Source: Pseudomonas sp. WS 5079 (GTDB taxonomy: Bacteria; Pseudomonadota; Gammaproteobacteria; Pseudomonadales; Pseudomonadaceae). Taken from it: a DNA stretch of 64,000 bases. Under the pieces are notes generated by a model that was not told the DNA's origin, did not search any database, and saw nothing but the letters and a program-made list of their open reading frames with translations. The position numbers and the translations under genes were made by a program. Within the stretch, counting starts at the first letter, position 1, and each line of letters begins with the position of its first letter. The stretch lies in assembly GCF_012985465.1 (NCBI RefSeq), contig NZ_JAAQWN010000013.1:62001-126000 (forward strand), given 5' to 3'. Below, piece after piece: positions 14,626 through 22,196 of the stretch.

Positions 14626-17397
14626 TCATTCGTCCTTGTTGGGTATTTCGATTTTCATTGAAAAGCCTTTGATTTTGTTTTCGTCTACTTCAATGTCTCC
14701 ATCATGCGCTCTAATTATTCTATATATATAGTTTCCGCCAATTCCAGAGCCGGTACTTGATTTGCTTTTGGTGAAAAACTGAATATAGTCGGACTTTGTT
14801 AGCGTAAACGGTTTGCCGTTGTTGCTATATTCGATAATCGCAATTTTTCTTTCTTTATCTTCCTTTATTGTGAAAGTTATTCTGTCTTTACTGGATGCTA
14901 CTGGGAATGCGTGGCACTCCGCGTTAGCTATAAGCTGGTCTATTACTTGTAGTATTGAAGCTTGATGTATGTTGGCTTCAATGTCGTAACCCTTGATTTC
15001 TAGTTTGTACTTGTGAGGGCGCTCAATTGTCTTTTTGCTAAAATGATCGCTCAAGAATTTCAGTAACCTTGTTTTTGTGAATTCTGACGGTTTAAGGTTT
15101 AGGGTCATAATTTCTTTAACAAGTGACAGTGTGTCGTTTAGCTCTTTAGAGTTGATAGCTATTTTTTGAGATACGAACCCGATGTCTAGATTTTCAGGTT
15201 GCTCAATTAGTCCCAAAATGTCATCGTCTATACCCAGCTCATCTGCGTCGTATTGCGAAAGCATGGATATATTATGTTTTTCAATGATCCGAATAAGTTT
15301 GTTGGATAGTGAGTTTATTTTGACTAGCTTTGGGCGTAACTCGTGAACTAGTGTGCTTATTAGTTCGTTCTCTTTCTGGATGTTTTCCTCTTCAAAGCCG
15401 ATTGCTCGTAATCTTTGGGTGACTTTCTCTTTTTCTGCAGATATTAGGTTCGATTTTTGTGTTGCTATGAATTCTCTTTGGGAGTGCAACGGCATCATTG
15501 GTATAATTATTTCTGATAGCAGCCGTTTGCTAATGAAAGGCATCACCGTACCAATGCGTCTCTGCTCTACTTGTTTTTGTATTAGTGGTGAGTAAAGTTG
15601 GTAATACAAGTACTCAATATCTAAAGACGATTTTGGAAATGGGCGGAGGGCAATTACTCCGTTGTGAGTTATGATTTCGGGAAGTGTCTTGGAAGGTTTA
15701 AATATCGTAGGTTTTAAATTGTCACCAATCCTGGCAATAAGCAGGGACTCCTCCTTGATTAACGACTTTTCCGATTGTTTGGTTTTGATTATACGTGAGT
15801 TGGACTTTCCAGAGGAAAGGTGCATGTCCAGAATGTCTTTTTCTAAGCTCTCAATTTTTATATATGATGTGTCTTGAGCTAGGGCTTGAGTGTCACGTGT
15901 TGTGAAGCCAGAAATTATTTCAACGAGCTCACCAAGTTTTCGAGCCTTTCCATCCTTCAGCAGCTTTCCAGCTTCTTTGAATTCGTCAGTGTAGTAAGAT
16001 GCGCTTAGACTTTTTTGAGAAATTACTTCTTCTGCGCTGACTATCTGTGAGTTACGGGATTCAGCATTTTTTTCCTGATATTGCTCAAGAATATTAGATA
16101 TGTCTAGAACTGGAAGCTGCGACGCTGGAGATAAATTTTCAGCGGTTATAAATTTGATCTTGTTGATCAAAAAAGACGGCTTTGATTTGTTTATAATAAT
16201 TATTGATGATTTGCCGTTCGTATATGGTTTTAAGCTGCCTGGAGGCAAGCTGATGATGCATTCTATGATATCGTTATGTAAAAGATATTCTCTGTAATTT
16301 TGCTCTTTTCCTTGGGAAAGTAAAAAGCTATCTGAAACTGTTAGTACCGCTTTGCCTTGCTGGTCGAGCTTTGAAATTACAAACTCGAGCAAAGGAATAA
16401 AACCCTTATCCTTCCATGGAGATCTATGGTTCGAATAGCCGGTTAGCGGAAGGTCACCAACGATATAATTGTAGTATTTTTCATCGTGTATCTCATCTAA
16501 GCAGTTCTCTGAAGTGATCTCATAGCTCGGTATGCCATGCATCTCAAGATTCATAAAAGCAATCTGAGCATTGCTGTTTTGGATTTCACTTCCTTTTATA
16601 TGTAGTTGTGCGCCAGCTATCCTAGATGTATGAGCAAGTAGGCTTCCTATTCCGCACACAGGGTCGTAAACTACTCCAAGTTTAGGATTTAACAGTTTGG
16701 CCATTAGCTCAGAAACTTGCGGCGCCGTACCTGTGATGTAGCTTTTATGCGCCGAAGGCGTGCGTGTTTCAAGTATATACTCGAATGCAGTGCTAAATTC
16801 ACTAGCGCTGAAAAGTAAAGTGTCTACTTGTTGTATCATGTTTATGATGTCTTCTAGTCTCTCAGGGGGGCATTTATTGAGTAGATTAGAAAAATCATTA
16901 AAGAGATCTAAGTCGTTTTGCTGTTGATTTCTTGCGGCTTGGATGGAGTCGAGCCATATTGTAAGAGTGCTATTTGAATTTAAATTTTTGTTGTATTTAA
17001 TGCGACTCTTTGAGTCGTTGTATGCGCCATGTTTTTTATGCGTGTCTATAAGTCTTTTGTAGTAAAATAGGGCGGCTATAAGGAAGTGGAGCTCATGGGG
17101 TTTGTAATTCGCTTGAAGCGTGCTCAGCAAATACCAGTGCGCCCTAATTATTTCTTTCCATTTAGAGTTGGATATTGATATTATTTTTCCATTTATCTCT
17201 TGGAATGTCTCTTGGTTTCTTTTGACCGTTTCGATTACATCGATTACTGAGTGCTTTCCTCTGCGTCTGTAATTTAATTCTTCTGTGATTTCTGATGGAG
17301 TAAGAGGGTGTTTTTCTATAATGCCTTCTATTTCTTCAGTTAGTTGCACTGGAGTCTCCGGCGAAGTAGTGGTTAAATAATCATTTGCTGGTTTCAA
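14626..17397 (-). CDS. HsdM-like/HsdS-like/histidine-kinase fusion protein
   Basis: A 923-residue protein with an unusual order of domains. A winged-helix-like segment (about 20-78) and helical region lead into an HsdM-type methylase fold (about 200-470) with SAM motif DPVCGIGSLL (245-254). The catalytic NPPF motif is replaced by DLPL (315-318). An HsdS-type recognition domain follows (about 485-650: LGELVEIISGFTTRD, and PLHSQREFIATQK), then a coiled linker and a histidine-kinase core: H-box VHELRPKL (His685), N-box QLIANAECHAF (Asn825), G1 YSNNGKPF and G2 TGSGIGGNYI (882-891). I infer a sensor kinase whose input module reads DNA or methylation state and signals to the adjacent receiver protein. 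I know of no named family with this architecture. Confidence 0.85.
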   Translation of the reverse strand: MKPANDYLTTTSPETPVQLTEEIEGIIEKHPLTPSEITEELNYRRRGKHSVIDVIETVKRNQETFQEINGKIISISNSKWKEIIRAHWYLLSTLQANYKPHELHFLIAALFYYKRLIDTHKKHGAYNDSKSRIKYNKNLNSNSTLTIWLDSIQAARNQQQNDLDLFNDFSNLLNKCPPERLEDIINMIQQVDTLLFSASEFSTAFEYILETRTPSAHKSYITGTAPQVSELMAKLLNPKLGVVYDPVCGIGSLLAHTSRIAGAQLHIKGSEIQNSNAQIAFMNLEMHGIPSYEITSENCLDEIHDEKYYNYIVGDLPLTGYSNHRSPWKDKGFIPLLEFVISKLDQQGKAVLTVSDSFLLSQGKEQNYREYLLHNDIIECIISLPPGSLKPYTNGKSSIIIINKSKPSFLINKIKFITAENLSPASQLPVLDISNILEQYQEKNAESRNSQIVSAEEVISQKSLSASYYTDEFKEAGKLLKDGKARKLGELVEIISGFTTRDTQALAQDTSYIKIESLEKDILDMHLSSGKSNSRIIKTKQSEKSLIKEESLLIARIGDNLKPTIFKPSKTLPEIITHNGVIALRPFPKSSLDIEYLYYQLYSPLIQKQVEQRRIGTVMPFISKRLLSEIIIPMMPLHSQREFIATQKSNLISAEKEKVTQRLRAIGFEEENIQKENELISTLVHELRPKLVKINSLSNKLIRIIEKHNISMLSQYDADELGIDDDILGLIEQPENLDIGFVSQKIAINSKELNDTLSLVKEIMTLNLKPSEFTKTRLLKFLSDHFSKKTIERPHKYKLEIKGYDIEANIHQASILQVIDQLIANAECHAFPVASSKDRITFTIKEDKERKIAIIEYSNNGKPFTLTKSDYIQFFTKSKSSTGSGIGGNYIYRIIRAHDGDIEVDENKIKGFSMKIEIPNKDE

Positions 17398-17547
17398 TGC
17401 AGAGGTCTTCTAATATTATATTTTGATAGTGATCTTAGTCGTTTGCGACCTGTTGGCTCAAGAGCTGTGGCGTCAATGATACAAAAATATTTATGGGGGC
17501 TGCAAAGCGCTTGCTTGTATGGAGAGACTTTTCGGATCGCCTTTCTA

Positions 17548-18027
17548 TTAAAACAGGAGCCGATATTTTTGGTAATAGGTTGTTTGCCCTGTCAGGGGAG
17601 CGGCGGGCCTCCGCGCTGGGAGCGGCACCATTTCAAGACACAAGCGTGAGATAGTCCAGTTGGAGGTTTTCCCAAATCGACTCCAGTTCAACATGGCAGT
17701 GGGTTGGTAATAATACCGCGTGGCGCTGTACTGGTCTTTCAGGTTGTGAGAGAAAAACCAGCGGACATGATGAATTCGGCCCGATGAGTGACGACGGCGT
17801 TCGCTGTGCTGAGACCTGGCTTGACGGCTCATCACTACCGCTATGGTGGGCACTGGTGCAGAACCGAAGGCGTCATCGCCCAGGCGATTCCCGGGAAGTA
17901 TTCGAAGCCAGTTTTCTGCTGCGGTTGCAGCAGACGCCGAGCATGCTACGTGAAGCCGCCACCGCCCAATCACCGGCTTTGATGCTTGAGGCGGTCTTTG
18001 ACGTTTGAGATTTGTTTTTCCCGCCAA
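17548..18027 (-). pseudogene. relic or divergent copy of the small recombinase-associated protein
   Basis: The leftward frame contains HHVRWFFSHNLKDQYSATRY followed by YYQPTAM, which parallels KHVRWFLEHYLRCSAPATIY-YYELTAG in the small protein encoded at 21761-22030. The residues before and after this block do not align and the frame would need a TTG start, so I treat it as a decayed copy, although a divergent intact paralogue is possible. It lies in the opposite orientation to the intact copy. Confidence 0.45.
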
Positions 18028-18070
18028 ACCCTCCGATCCAGCGATCTTTGATCGCGCCGATCGGAGGGTT
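18027..18070. repeat. nested inverted repeat (cruciform)
   Basis: The outer arms AACCCTCCGATC (18027-18038) and GATCGGAGGGTT (18059-18070) are perfect. Inside them sits a second perfect stem GCGATC-TTT-GATCGC (18041-18055). There is no T run on either side, so it does not look like a terminator; a recombination or replication structure is possible. Confidence 0.7.
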
Positions 18071-18190
18071 CACTCGCTCTTTCGCGGAGCCACCTCGTTC
18101 CTTCCTCCCATTTCAAATTTGATTAGCTCCATGTCTTCTTTTTCCGAGTAATTGCCTACGATCTCTATCGAGCGCAACACAATTTAAGAG

Positions 18191-18448
18191 TCAGAGCCGA
18201 GCTTGTCGTAGGCCTATGGCTAGAGAGGTGGCGACACCGGCGACAGCGGCGACAACCCGTGCAGCACGGGGCCTGGAACGTGGCGACAAAAGTGGCGACA
18301 GTCGCCATTTTTTCACGCTTTGGCCGTGACGCTTGACCGCCTTTTCGAGTGGGTATAAAAATTGGCGCACGGATCGCTGTCGTTGGCAGCACCTGCCCAG
18401 GTAGCCAGAACCTTCAAGGCTACGCCACTTGCGTGGTGGTTCTCCCAA
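18191..18448 (-). pseudogene. relic of the small protein encoded after DUF3987
   Basis: The leftward frame holds LSPRSRPRAARVVAAVAGVAT, clearly related to LSPRSKPGRTRVVAAVAGVAT in the intact small protein at 20447-20800, but it stops soon after and lacks the conserved C-terminal half (IIQWLEEQGAQLYV). Another frame over the same bases reads MATVATFVAT, showing a frameshift relative to the intact copy. Together with the relic at 17548 it marks an inverted, decayed copy of the 20447-22030 gene block from which the recombinase gene has been lost. Confidence 0.55.
18230..18300 (-). repeat. GGCGACA heptamer array
   Basis: GGCGACA starts at 18230, 18239, 18248, 18282 and 18294. Read on the minus strand these are TGTCGCC repeats with spacings 12, 34, 9 and 9, almost the same pattern as the array at 20515-20596 on the plus strand. 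Confidence 0.75.
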
Positions 18449-18596
18449 AGTGCGATTAGCATCCGGCGGCTCGCACGGTCACTCCCCAAGAGTGATGGAT
18501 GCCTATTTCACTTATCTGTCCACTGCGACAGACGATGGACCTTCCTGGCTGCACTGCAGCAACCTCACCTCTCGGCACACTTCGCTGCGCCAGATC

Positions 18597-18631
18597 GCGC
18601 CCGTCTCTTTCTCCTGGAAAGAGACGGGCGC
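18597..18631. repeat. 15-bp perfect hairpin
   Basis: The arms GCGCCCGTCTCTTTC (18597-18611) and GAAAGAGACGGGCGC (18617-18631) are exact complements around a five-base TCCTG loop. No T run follows and no gene ends here. It lies about 400 bp upstream of the DUF3987 gene. Confidence 0.75.
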
Positions 18632-19035
18632 TCGTACCACTGCTGCAAGCCACGTCATACAAGGCATTGCCGCAACTCTCCGCGTGACAATCGGCCAGAC
18701 AAATCCGATTCGTCGCCATCCGCAACGACACAGGCACCGGTGCCGCAGCCTATGGAAAGGCCGCACCTGACTGACAGTCAGACATGCCCCAGGTTTCGAT
18801 GTTGTTGCCTTCTCCCGCTCAGGATCTCTAGGTGCCGAACTCGTCAGTCGGCACAGCCTCCACCCGCCCGTATCTTCGGATGCGTCTAAGGAGGCCAGAT
18901 TCATGGGGTCATGCCCTTGCTCCCGGTCCTAAGGAGCCGTTCGTTCCACGTCAGTGAACACCTCACAGGCTGCAGGGGCCTTGATCCCTGATAACACTCA
19001 ACGTCCGTGGCGGGACTACGTGAGGACAACCAGCA

Positions 19036-20460
19036 ATGAACGAGGAGAGGGCCATGCAGCAGTTAGATCCGAAGCTTGAACTACCACAACCACCTCGACC
19101 GTTGATTGAGTCGAATCCCCTAGCCCAGCTTTATCCTGTACAGGCACTGGGTGGGGTTCTTGGGCCTGCGGTGGAGCGCATGGCCGAGGTCATCGGCGTG
19201 CCCCAGGCATTGGCTGCACAATCGGTGTTGGCTGCCTCGGCGCTGGCTACCCAAGGTCATGCCGGCTTACAGCTCGACGGGAGAAATTATCCCCTCTCGC
19301 TGTACCTGATCACGGTGGCAGCTTCGGGAGATCGTAAAACGGCGGCAGACCGATCTGCATTGCTGCCAGCACGTCAATGGGAGCGTGAGCAGTGGCAGCG
19401 CTACCGCGAACAGCTTGCCCGGTACCGCGCCGCACAGCGCCAGATGCAGCGTATCAACCCTGCCGATCCCGACTCCGCGAACGGTGTACCGCTCGAAACG
19501 GAGCCCTCTGCACCGAGGCTAATTACCACGGACCCAACTATTGAAGCGCTGATCAAAGGGCTCTGCCATGACCTGCCGAGCATGGGGTTGTTCTGCGATG
19601 AAGGGGGACAATTCCTCGGCAGCAGCACCATGAGTCGAGATAACCGTTTGAAAGCGGTTACGACCTTGTCGTCACTCTGGGACGGCAGTCCGATAGATCG
19701 CGCGCGGTCTATGGCGGGTGAAAGCTTGCGAGCTTACGATCGACGCTTAAGCCTGCACCTGATGCTGCAACCGTATCTAGCCATGCAGTTACTCAGTGAC
19801 CCATTGCTGCAGGGGCAAGGTATTCTCGGTCGCTGCCTCATCACCTGGCCCACCAGCCTGGCCGGACAACGCAGTTACCAGTCTGTCGACTTGTCCAAAG
19901 ACCCCGCCCTAAAGCGATATCACCACCGTCTTTCGGCCCTGTTTCATCAGCCTTGGTCACTTTCCGCTGACGGTGCCTTGCGGCTATCACCGCTGACACT
20001 GAGTCCGTTAGCCCGCCGTCGCTGGATTGATTTGCATGATGCTATCGAAGCTCAGCTGGGGGAGTTTGGCGAGCTGGCCAGCGTACGGCCTAGCGGATCA
20101 AAGGCCGCCGATAACCTGCTGCGCGTCGCCGGCATTCTTGCAGTTGTGGAGGAGAGCAGCGTCGTGGAGGTCGACCATATCCAACGGGCCTCCGCTTTAG
20201 TCGGCTACTACCTCACCGAGATCCAGCGCCTGACTGAGCAGGAGCCAGTGTGTCGGGTAAAGGAAGAGGCGGACCGGTTGCTGCGATGGCTACAGGTCAA
20301 AGATTGGAAGCGTTTCAGTATTCGTGAATTGAATCGCAACGGTCCCCGCTTTGCCCGTAAGAGCAGTCGTCATACCGCCAAGCTGTTGGTCGAATTGATT
20401 GATCATCAGTGGCTCATCACTGACGGCCACACCTTCGAGGTGTGCCATGTTCAATATTGA
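19036..20460 (+). CDS. YfjI/DUF3987-family protein
   Basis: 474 residues. It has the DUF3987 layout found in E. coli YfjI and many island proteins: a P-loop-like ASGDRKTA (96-103), LITTDPTIEALI, the GLFCDEGGQFLGSS block (Walker B-like acidic pair) and a C-terminal helical part. The family is thought to be helicase- or primase-related and often accompanies integrative elements, but its activity is not established. Two starts are possible: the ATG at 19036 (GAGGA upstream) and the ATG at 19054, with a stronger GAGGAGAGG just before it. First gene of a four-gene operon with a recombinase; it overlaps the next gene by 14 bases. Confidence 0.78.
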   Translation: MNEERAMQQLDPKLELPQPPRPLIESNPLAQLYPVQALGGVLGPAVERMAEVIGVPQALAAQSVLAASALATQGHAGLQLDGRNYPLSLYLITVAASGDRKTAADRSALLPARQWEREQWQRYREQLARYRAAQRQMQRINPADPDSANGVPLETEPSAPRLITTDPTIEALIKGLCHDLPSMGLFCDEGGQFLGSSTMSRDNRLKAVTTLSSLWDGSPIDRARSMAGESLRAYDRRLSLHLMLQPYLAMQLLSDPLLQGQGILGRCLITWPTSLAGQRSYQSVDLSKDPALKRYHHRLSALFHQPWSLSADGALRLSPLTLSPLARRRWIDLHDAIEAQLGEFGELASVRPSGSKAADNLLRVAGILAVVEESSVVEVDHIQRASALVGYYLTEIQRLTEQEPVCRVKEEADRLLRWLQVKDWKRFSIRELNRNGPRFARKSSRHTAKLLVELIDHQWLITDGHTFEVCHVQY

Positions 20461-20800
20461 TGAAGCGCTACGCAACCATCTGGCTCAGCGCCAAAAGGAG
20501 CCGAAAGCGCGATTTGTCGCCGCTACTGTCGCCACTTTGTCGCCACGTTCAAAGCCAGGCAGGACAAGGGTTGTCGCCGCTGTCGCCGGTGTCGCCACTA
20601 CCCACACAACTATTGCCTCGACGACAGCCATCATCCAATGGTTGGAAGAGCAGGGCGCGCAACTCTACGTCGCCAACAACACGCTTTGTTTCCGTCCAAC
20701 TGATTGGGCCCAGTTCGCTATTGTGAGTGCACACTGGCAAGCCCTTCTACATGAGCTTGCTGCAGTCGATCAGGAACAGAAAAATGGCTCGCGTCGGTAA
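20447..20800 (+). CDS. small island protein of unknown function
   Basis: 117 residues starting at an ATG inside the 3' end of the DUF3987 gene and ending inside the recombinase gene, so translational coupling on both sides is likely. The N-terminal third is coded by repeated TGTCGCC units, giving the low-complexity run VAATVATLSPRSKPG. The C-terminal part (about 60-105: TTAIIQWLEEQGAQLYVANN, TLCFRPTDWAQF) looks folded and helical, but I recognise no family. A decayed relative lies inverted at 18191-18448. Confidence 0.65.
   Translation: MFNIDEALRNHLAQRQKEPKARFVAATVATLSPRSKPGRTRVVAAVAGVATTHTTIASTTAIIQWLEEQGAQLYVANNTLCFRPTDWAQFAIVSAHWQALLHELAAVDQEQKNGSRR
20515..20596 (+). repeat. TGTCGCC heptamer array
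   Basis: Six exact TGTCGCC copies start at 20515, 20527, 20538, 20572, 20581 and 20590, inside the small protein gene. Spacings 12, 11, 34, 9 and 9 closely match the inverted array at 18230-18300 even though the reading frame differs there. Confidence 0.8.
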
Positions 20801-21764
20801 GCGAGCGGGGCGCAATTTCGGCTTCGGTCGCCAGCTCAGCTATGCCGGACCGCAAGCCCTGAAAGATCTGTTTGGCGACGGCCATTTTGCTACCGTCAAA
20901 GCCCATAGCGATCGGTGGCAGGCCTTCGTGAATTGGTGTCGATCCGAGGAAGGGCCGAGGCTCAATGACGCGCGTCAGATCGACCGCGAGATCCTCATGC
21001 GGTACGCCGCCTATATGAGGCAGCAGGTTGACCAGGGCAGCGTCGGCATCGCCACCGCGCAGAACCGACTGTCAAGCGTGAACCGAACGATGGCTGCGCT
21101 GCGCGGTGATCAGTACGTCAAAATCCCCAGTCCGAGCAAGGCGCTGGGTATGCAGCGCTCAAACGTGCGCGGGGAGGCACCGCAAGGCCAAGATCGTGCT
21201 CAGATCGAGTTGATCGCACGCGCACTGTCAGAGCGAGGTCAGCAACGAGTGACCGTAATTGTGCATCTGGCTCGGGAGACTGGTATGCGCCTGCGTGAAG
21301 CGATCTTGGCTGACCTGCCCCGACTGCAACGTGAGGCCGGGCAACTGGGCAAGATCAACATCCAAGACGGCACCAAAGGTGGTCGATCAGGCGCGTCAGC
21401 ACCGCGCTGGATCGCGGTCACTGATCAAATCCGTGGCGCCTTGGATAGGGCCTGGGAGGCTTCACCCAGCGGCAGTCGGAACCTGTTGGCTCCCAACGAG
21501 AGCTACAAAGAGTTTATGCAATCAGTTGTGCGACCGGCACGGGACCTCCTGCATGAACACGGATTGAAAGGCTTTCATGAGCTGCGGGCGGCTTACGCCT
21601 GTGAGCGCTATGAGCAACTAATCGGCTTTCCTGCACCCGTTAATGGTGGTCGTGTTCGTCAAGAGGATCAAGCACTCGATCAGCGAGCCCGTAAGCAGAT
21701 CAGCCACGAGTTGGGACATAACCGCATCGATGTGGTGAGTGCCTACATCGGAGGCCGGCGATGA
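20784..21764 (+). CDS. tyrosine recombinase (integrase-domain protein)
   Basis: 326 residues. The start at ATG 20784 follows AGGAA by seven bases; the frame is open further upstream. An N-terminal core-binding-like domain (about 40-110) precedes the catalytic domain, where Arg169 (GMRLREA), the His-x-x-Arg of FHELRAAY, the His of ELGHNRIDVVSAYI and its Tyr match the tyrosine recombinase set. It differs from the P4-type integrase at the island end and belongs to the type that travels with DUF3987 genes. It is coupled to both neighbours by overlap, which suggests a separate recombination module nested in the island. Its DNA target is unknown. Confidence 0.82.
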   Translation: MARVGKRAGRNFGFGRQLSYAGPQALKDLFGDGHFATVKAHSDRWQAFVNWCRSEEGPRLNDARQIDREILMRYAAYMRQQVDQGSVGIATAQNRLSSVNRTMAALRGDQYVKIPSPSKALGMQRSNVRGEAPQGQDRAQIELIARALSERGQQRVTVIVHLARETGMRLREAILADLPRLQREAGQLGKINIQDGTKGGRSGASAPRWIAVTDQIRGALDRAWEASPSGSRNLLAPNESYKEFMQSVVRPARDLLHEHGLKGFHELRAAYACERYEQLIGFPAPVNGGRVRQEDQALDQRARKQISHELGHNRIDVVSAYIGGRR

Positions 21765-22030
21765 CGGCCGAGTTCGACATAGCGTTGTTCCTGCGCCCCG
21801 TGCTCAAAGGTGCACATGCCACGCAGCAGCGGCACATCAGGCAAGCAGAAAGGATGCACGAGGTGATTCGTGAGCGCTGGGGTTGCGCGACTCCCTGGTC
21901 CTGGAAAGAGAAGCACGTGAGATGGTTTCTGGAGCACTATTTGCGATGCTCAGCTCCAGCTACCATCTATTACTACGAGTTAACAGCAGGGTTGATCCGC
22001 CGTAGAAAGGCAAAAACCGTGGTTGCCTGA
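21761..22030 (+). CDS. small recombinase-associated protein
   Basis: 89 residues; its ATG overlaps the recombinase stop (ATGA), showing translational coupling. The central WSWKEKHVRWFLEHYLR and YYYELTAGLIRRR, ending in basic residues, look like a small helical DNA-binding unit, perhaps similar to the core-binding domain of integrases, but I cannot name a family. A probable inverted relic sits at 17548-18027. Likely an accessory factor for the recombinase; that is inference from coupling. Confidence 0.65.
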   Translation: MTAEFDIALFLRPVLKGAHATQQRHIRQAERMHEVIRERWGCATPWSWKEKHVRWFLEHYLRCSAPATIYYYELTAGLIRRRKAKTVVA

Positions 22031-22046
22031 TAGACCTTTAAGCGTG

Positions 22047-22091
22047 AGCCCCTGAGTATGGGAATGCGGAGCCTCCCCATACTCAGGGGCT
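22047..22091. terminator. hairpin between convergent recombinase operons
   Basis: A 16-bp perfect inverted repeat (22047-22062 with 22076-22091; core GCCCCTGAGTATGGG) encloses a 13-base loop, 16 bases after the last gene of the rightward operon and 105 bases from the end of the leftward integrase. There is no T run, so a bidirectional terminator or a recombinase-related palindrome are both possible. Confidence 0.55.
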
Positions 22092-22196
22092 TGGCTGAAA
22101 AAGCGCAGGCATACCAGAGATCTGGCAACTGTCGTCACTCCTTTCACCCTACTACACGACACGAATCGTAGCCGGTGCCGCGTACCTTTTGGATGT

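Larger units (their letters stand above)
17398..19035. other. gene-poor island segment with relics and hairpins
   Basis: No intact gene is supported over 1.6 kb. Bases 17398-17547 hold the AT-rich promoter side of the kinase operon. Bases 17548-18448 carry leftward relics of the two small proteins encoded at 20447 and 21761, with a cruciform between them. Bases 18450-19035 contain only overlapping open frames on both strands without ribosome-binding sites, a 15-bp perfect hairpin at 18597-18631 and the leader of the DUF3987 operon. Confidence 0.55.

Noticed and set aside
18362..18889. 175-codon rightward open frame before the DUF3987 gene
   Set aside because: Cys/Arg/Pro-rich, overlapped by frames on both strands, no ribosome-binding site; includes the 15-bp hairpin.
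20515..20596. CRISPR array
   Set aside because: The repeats are seven bases with irregular spacing inside a coding frame; there are no 20-40 bp repeats or cas genes.
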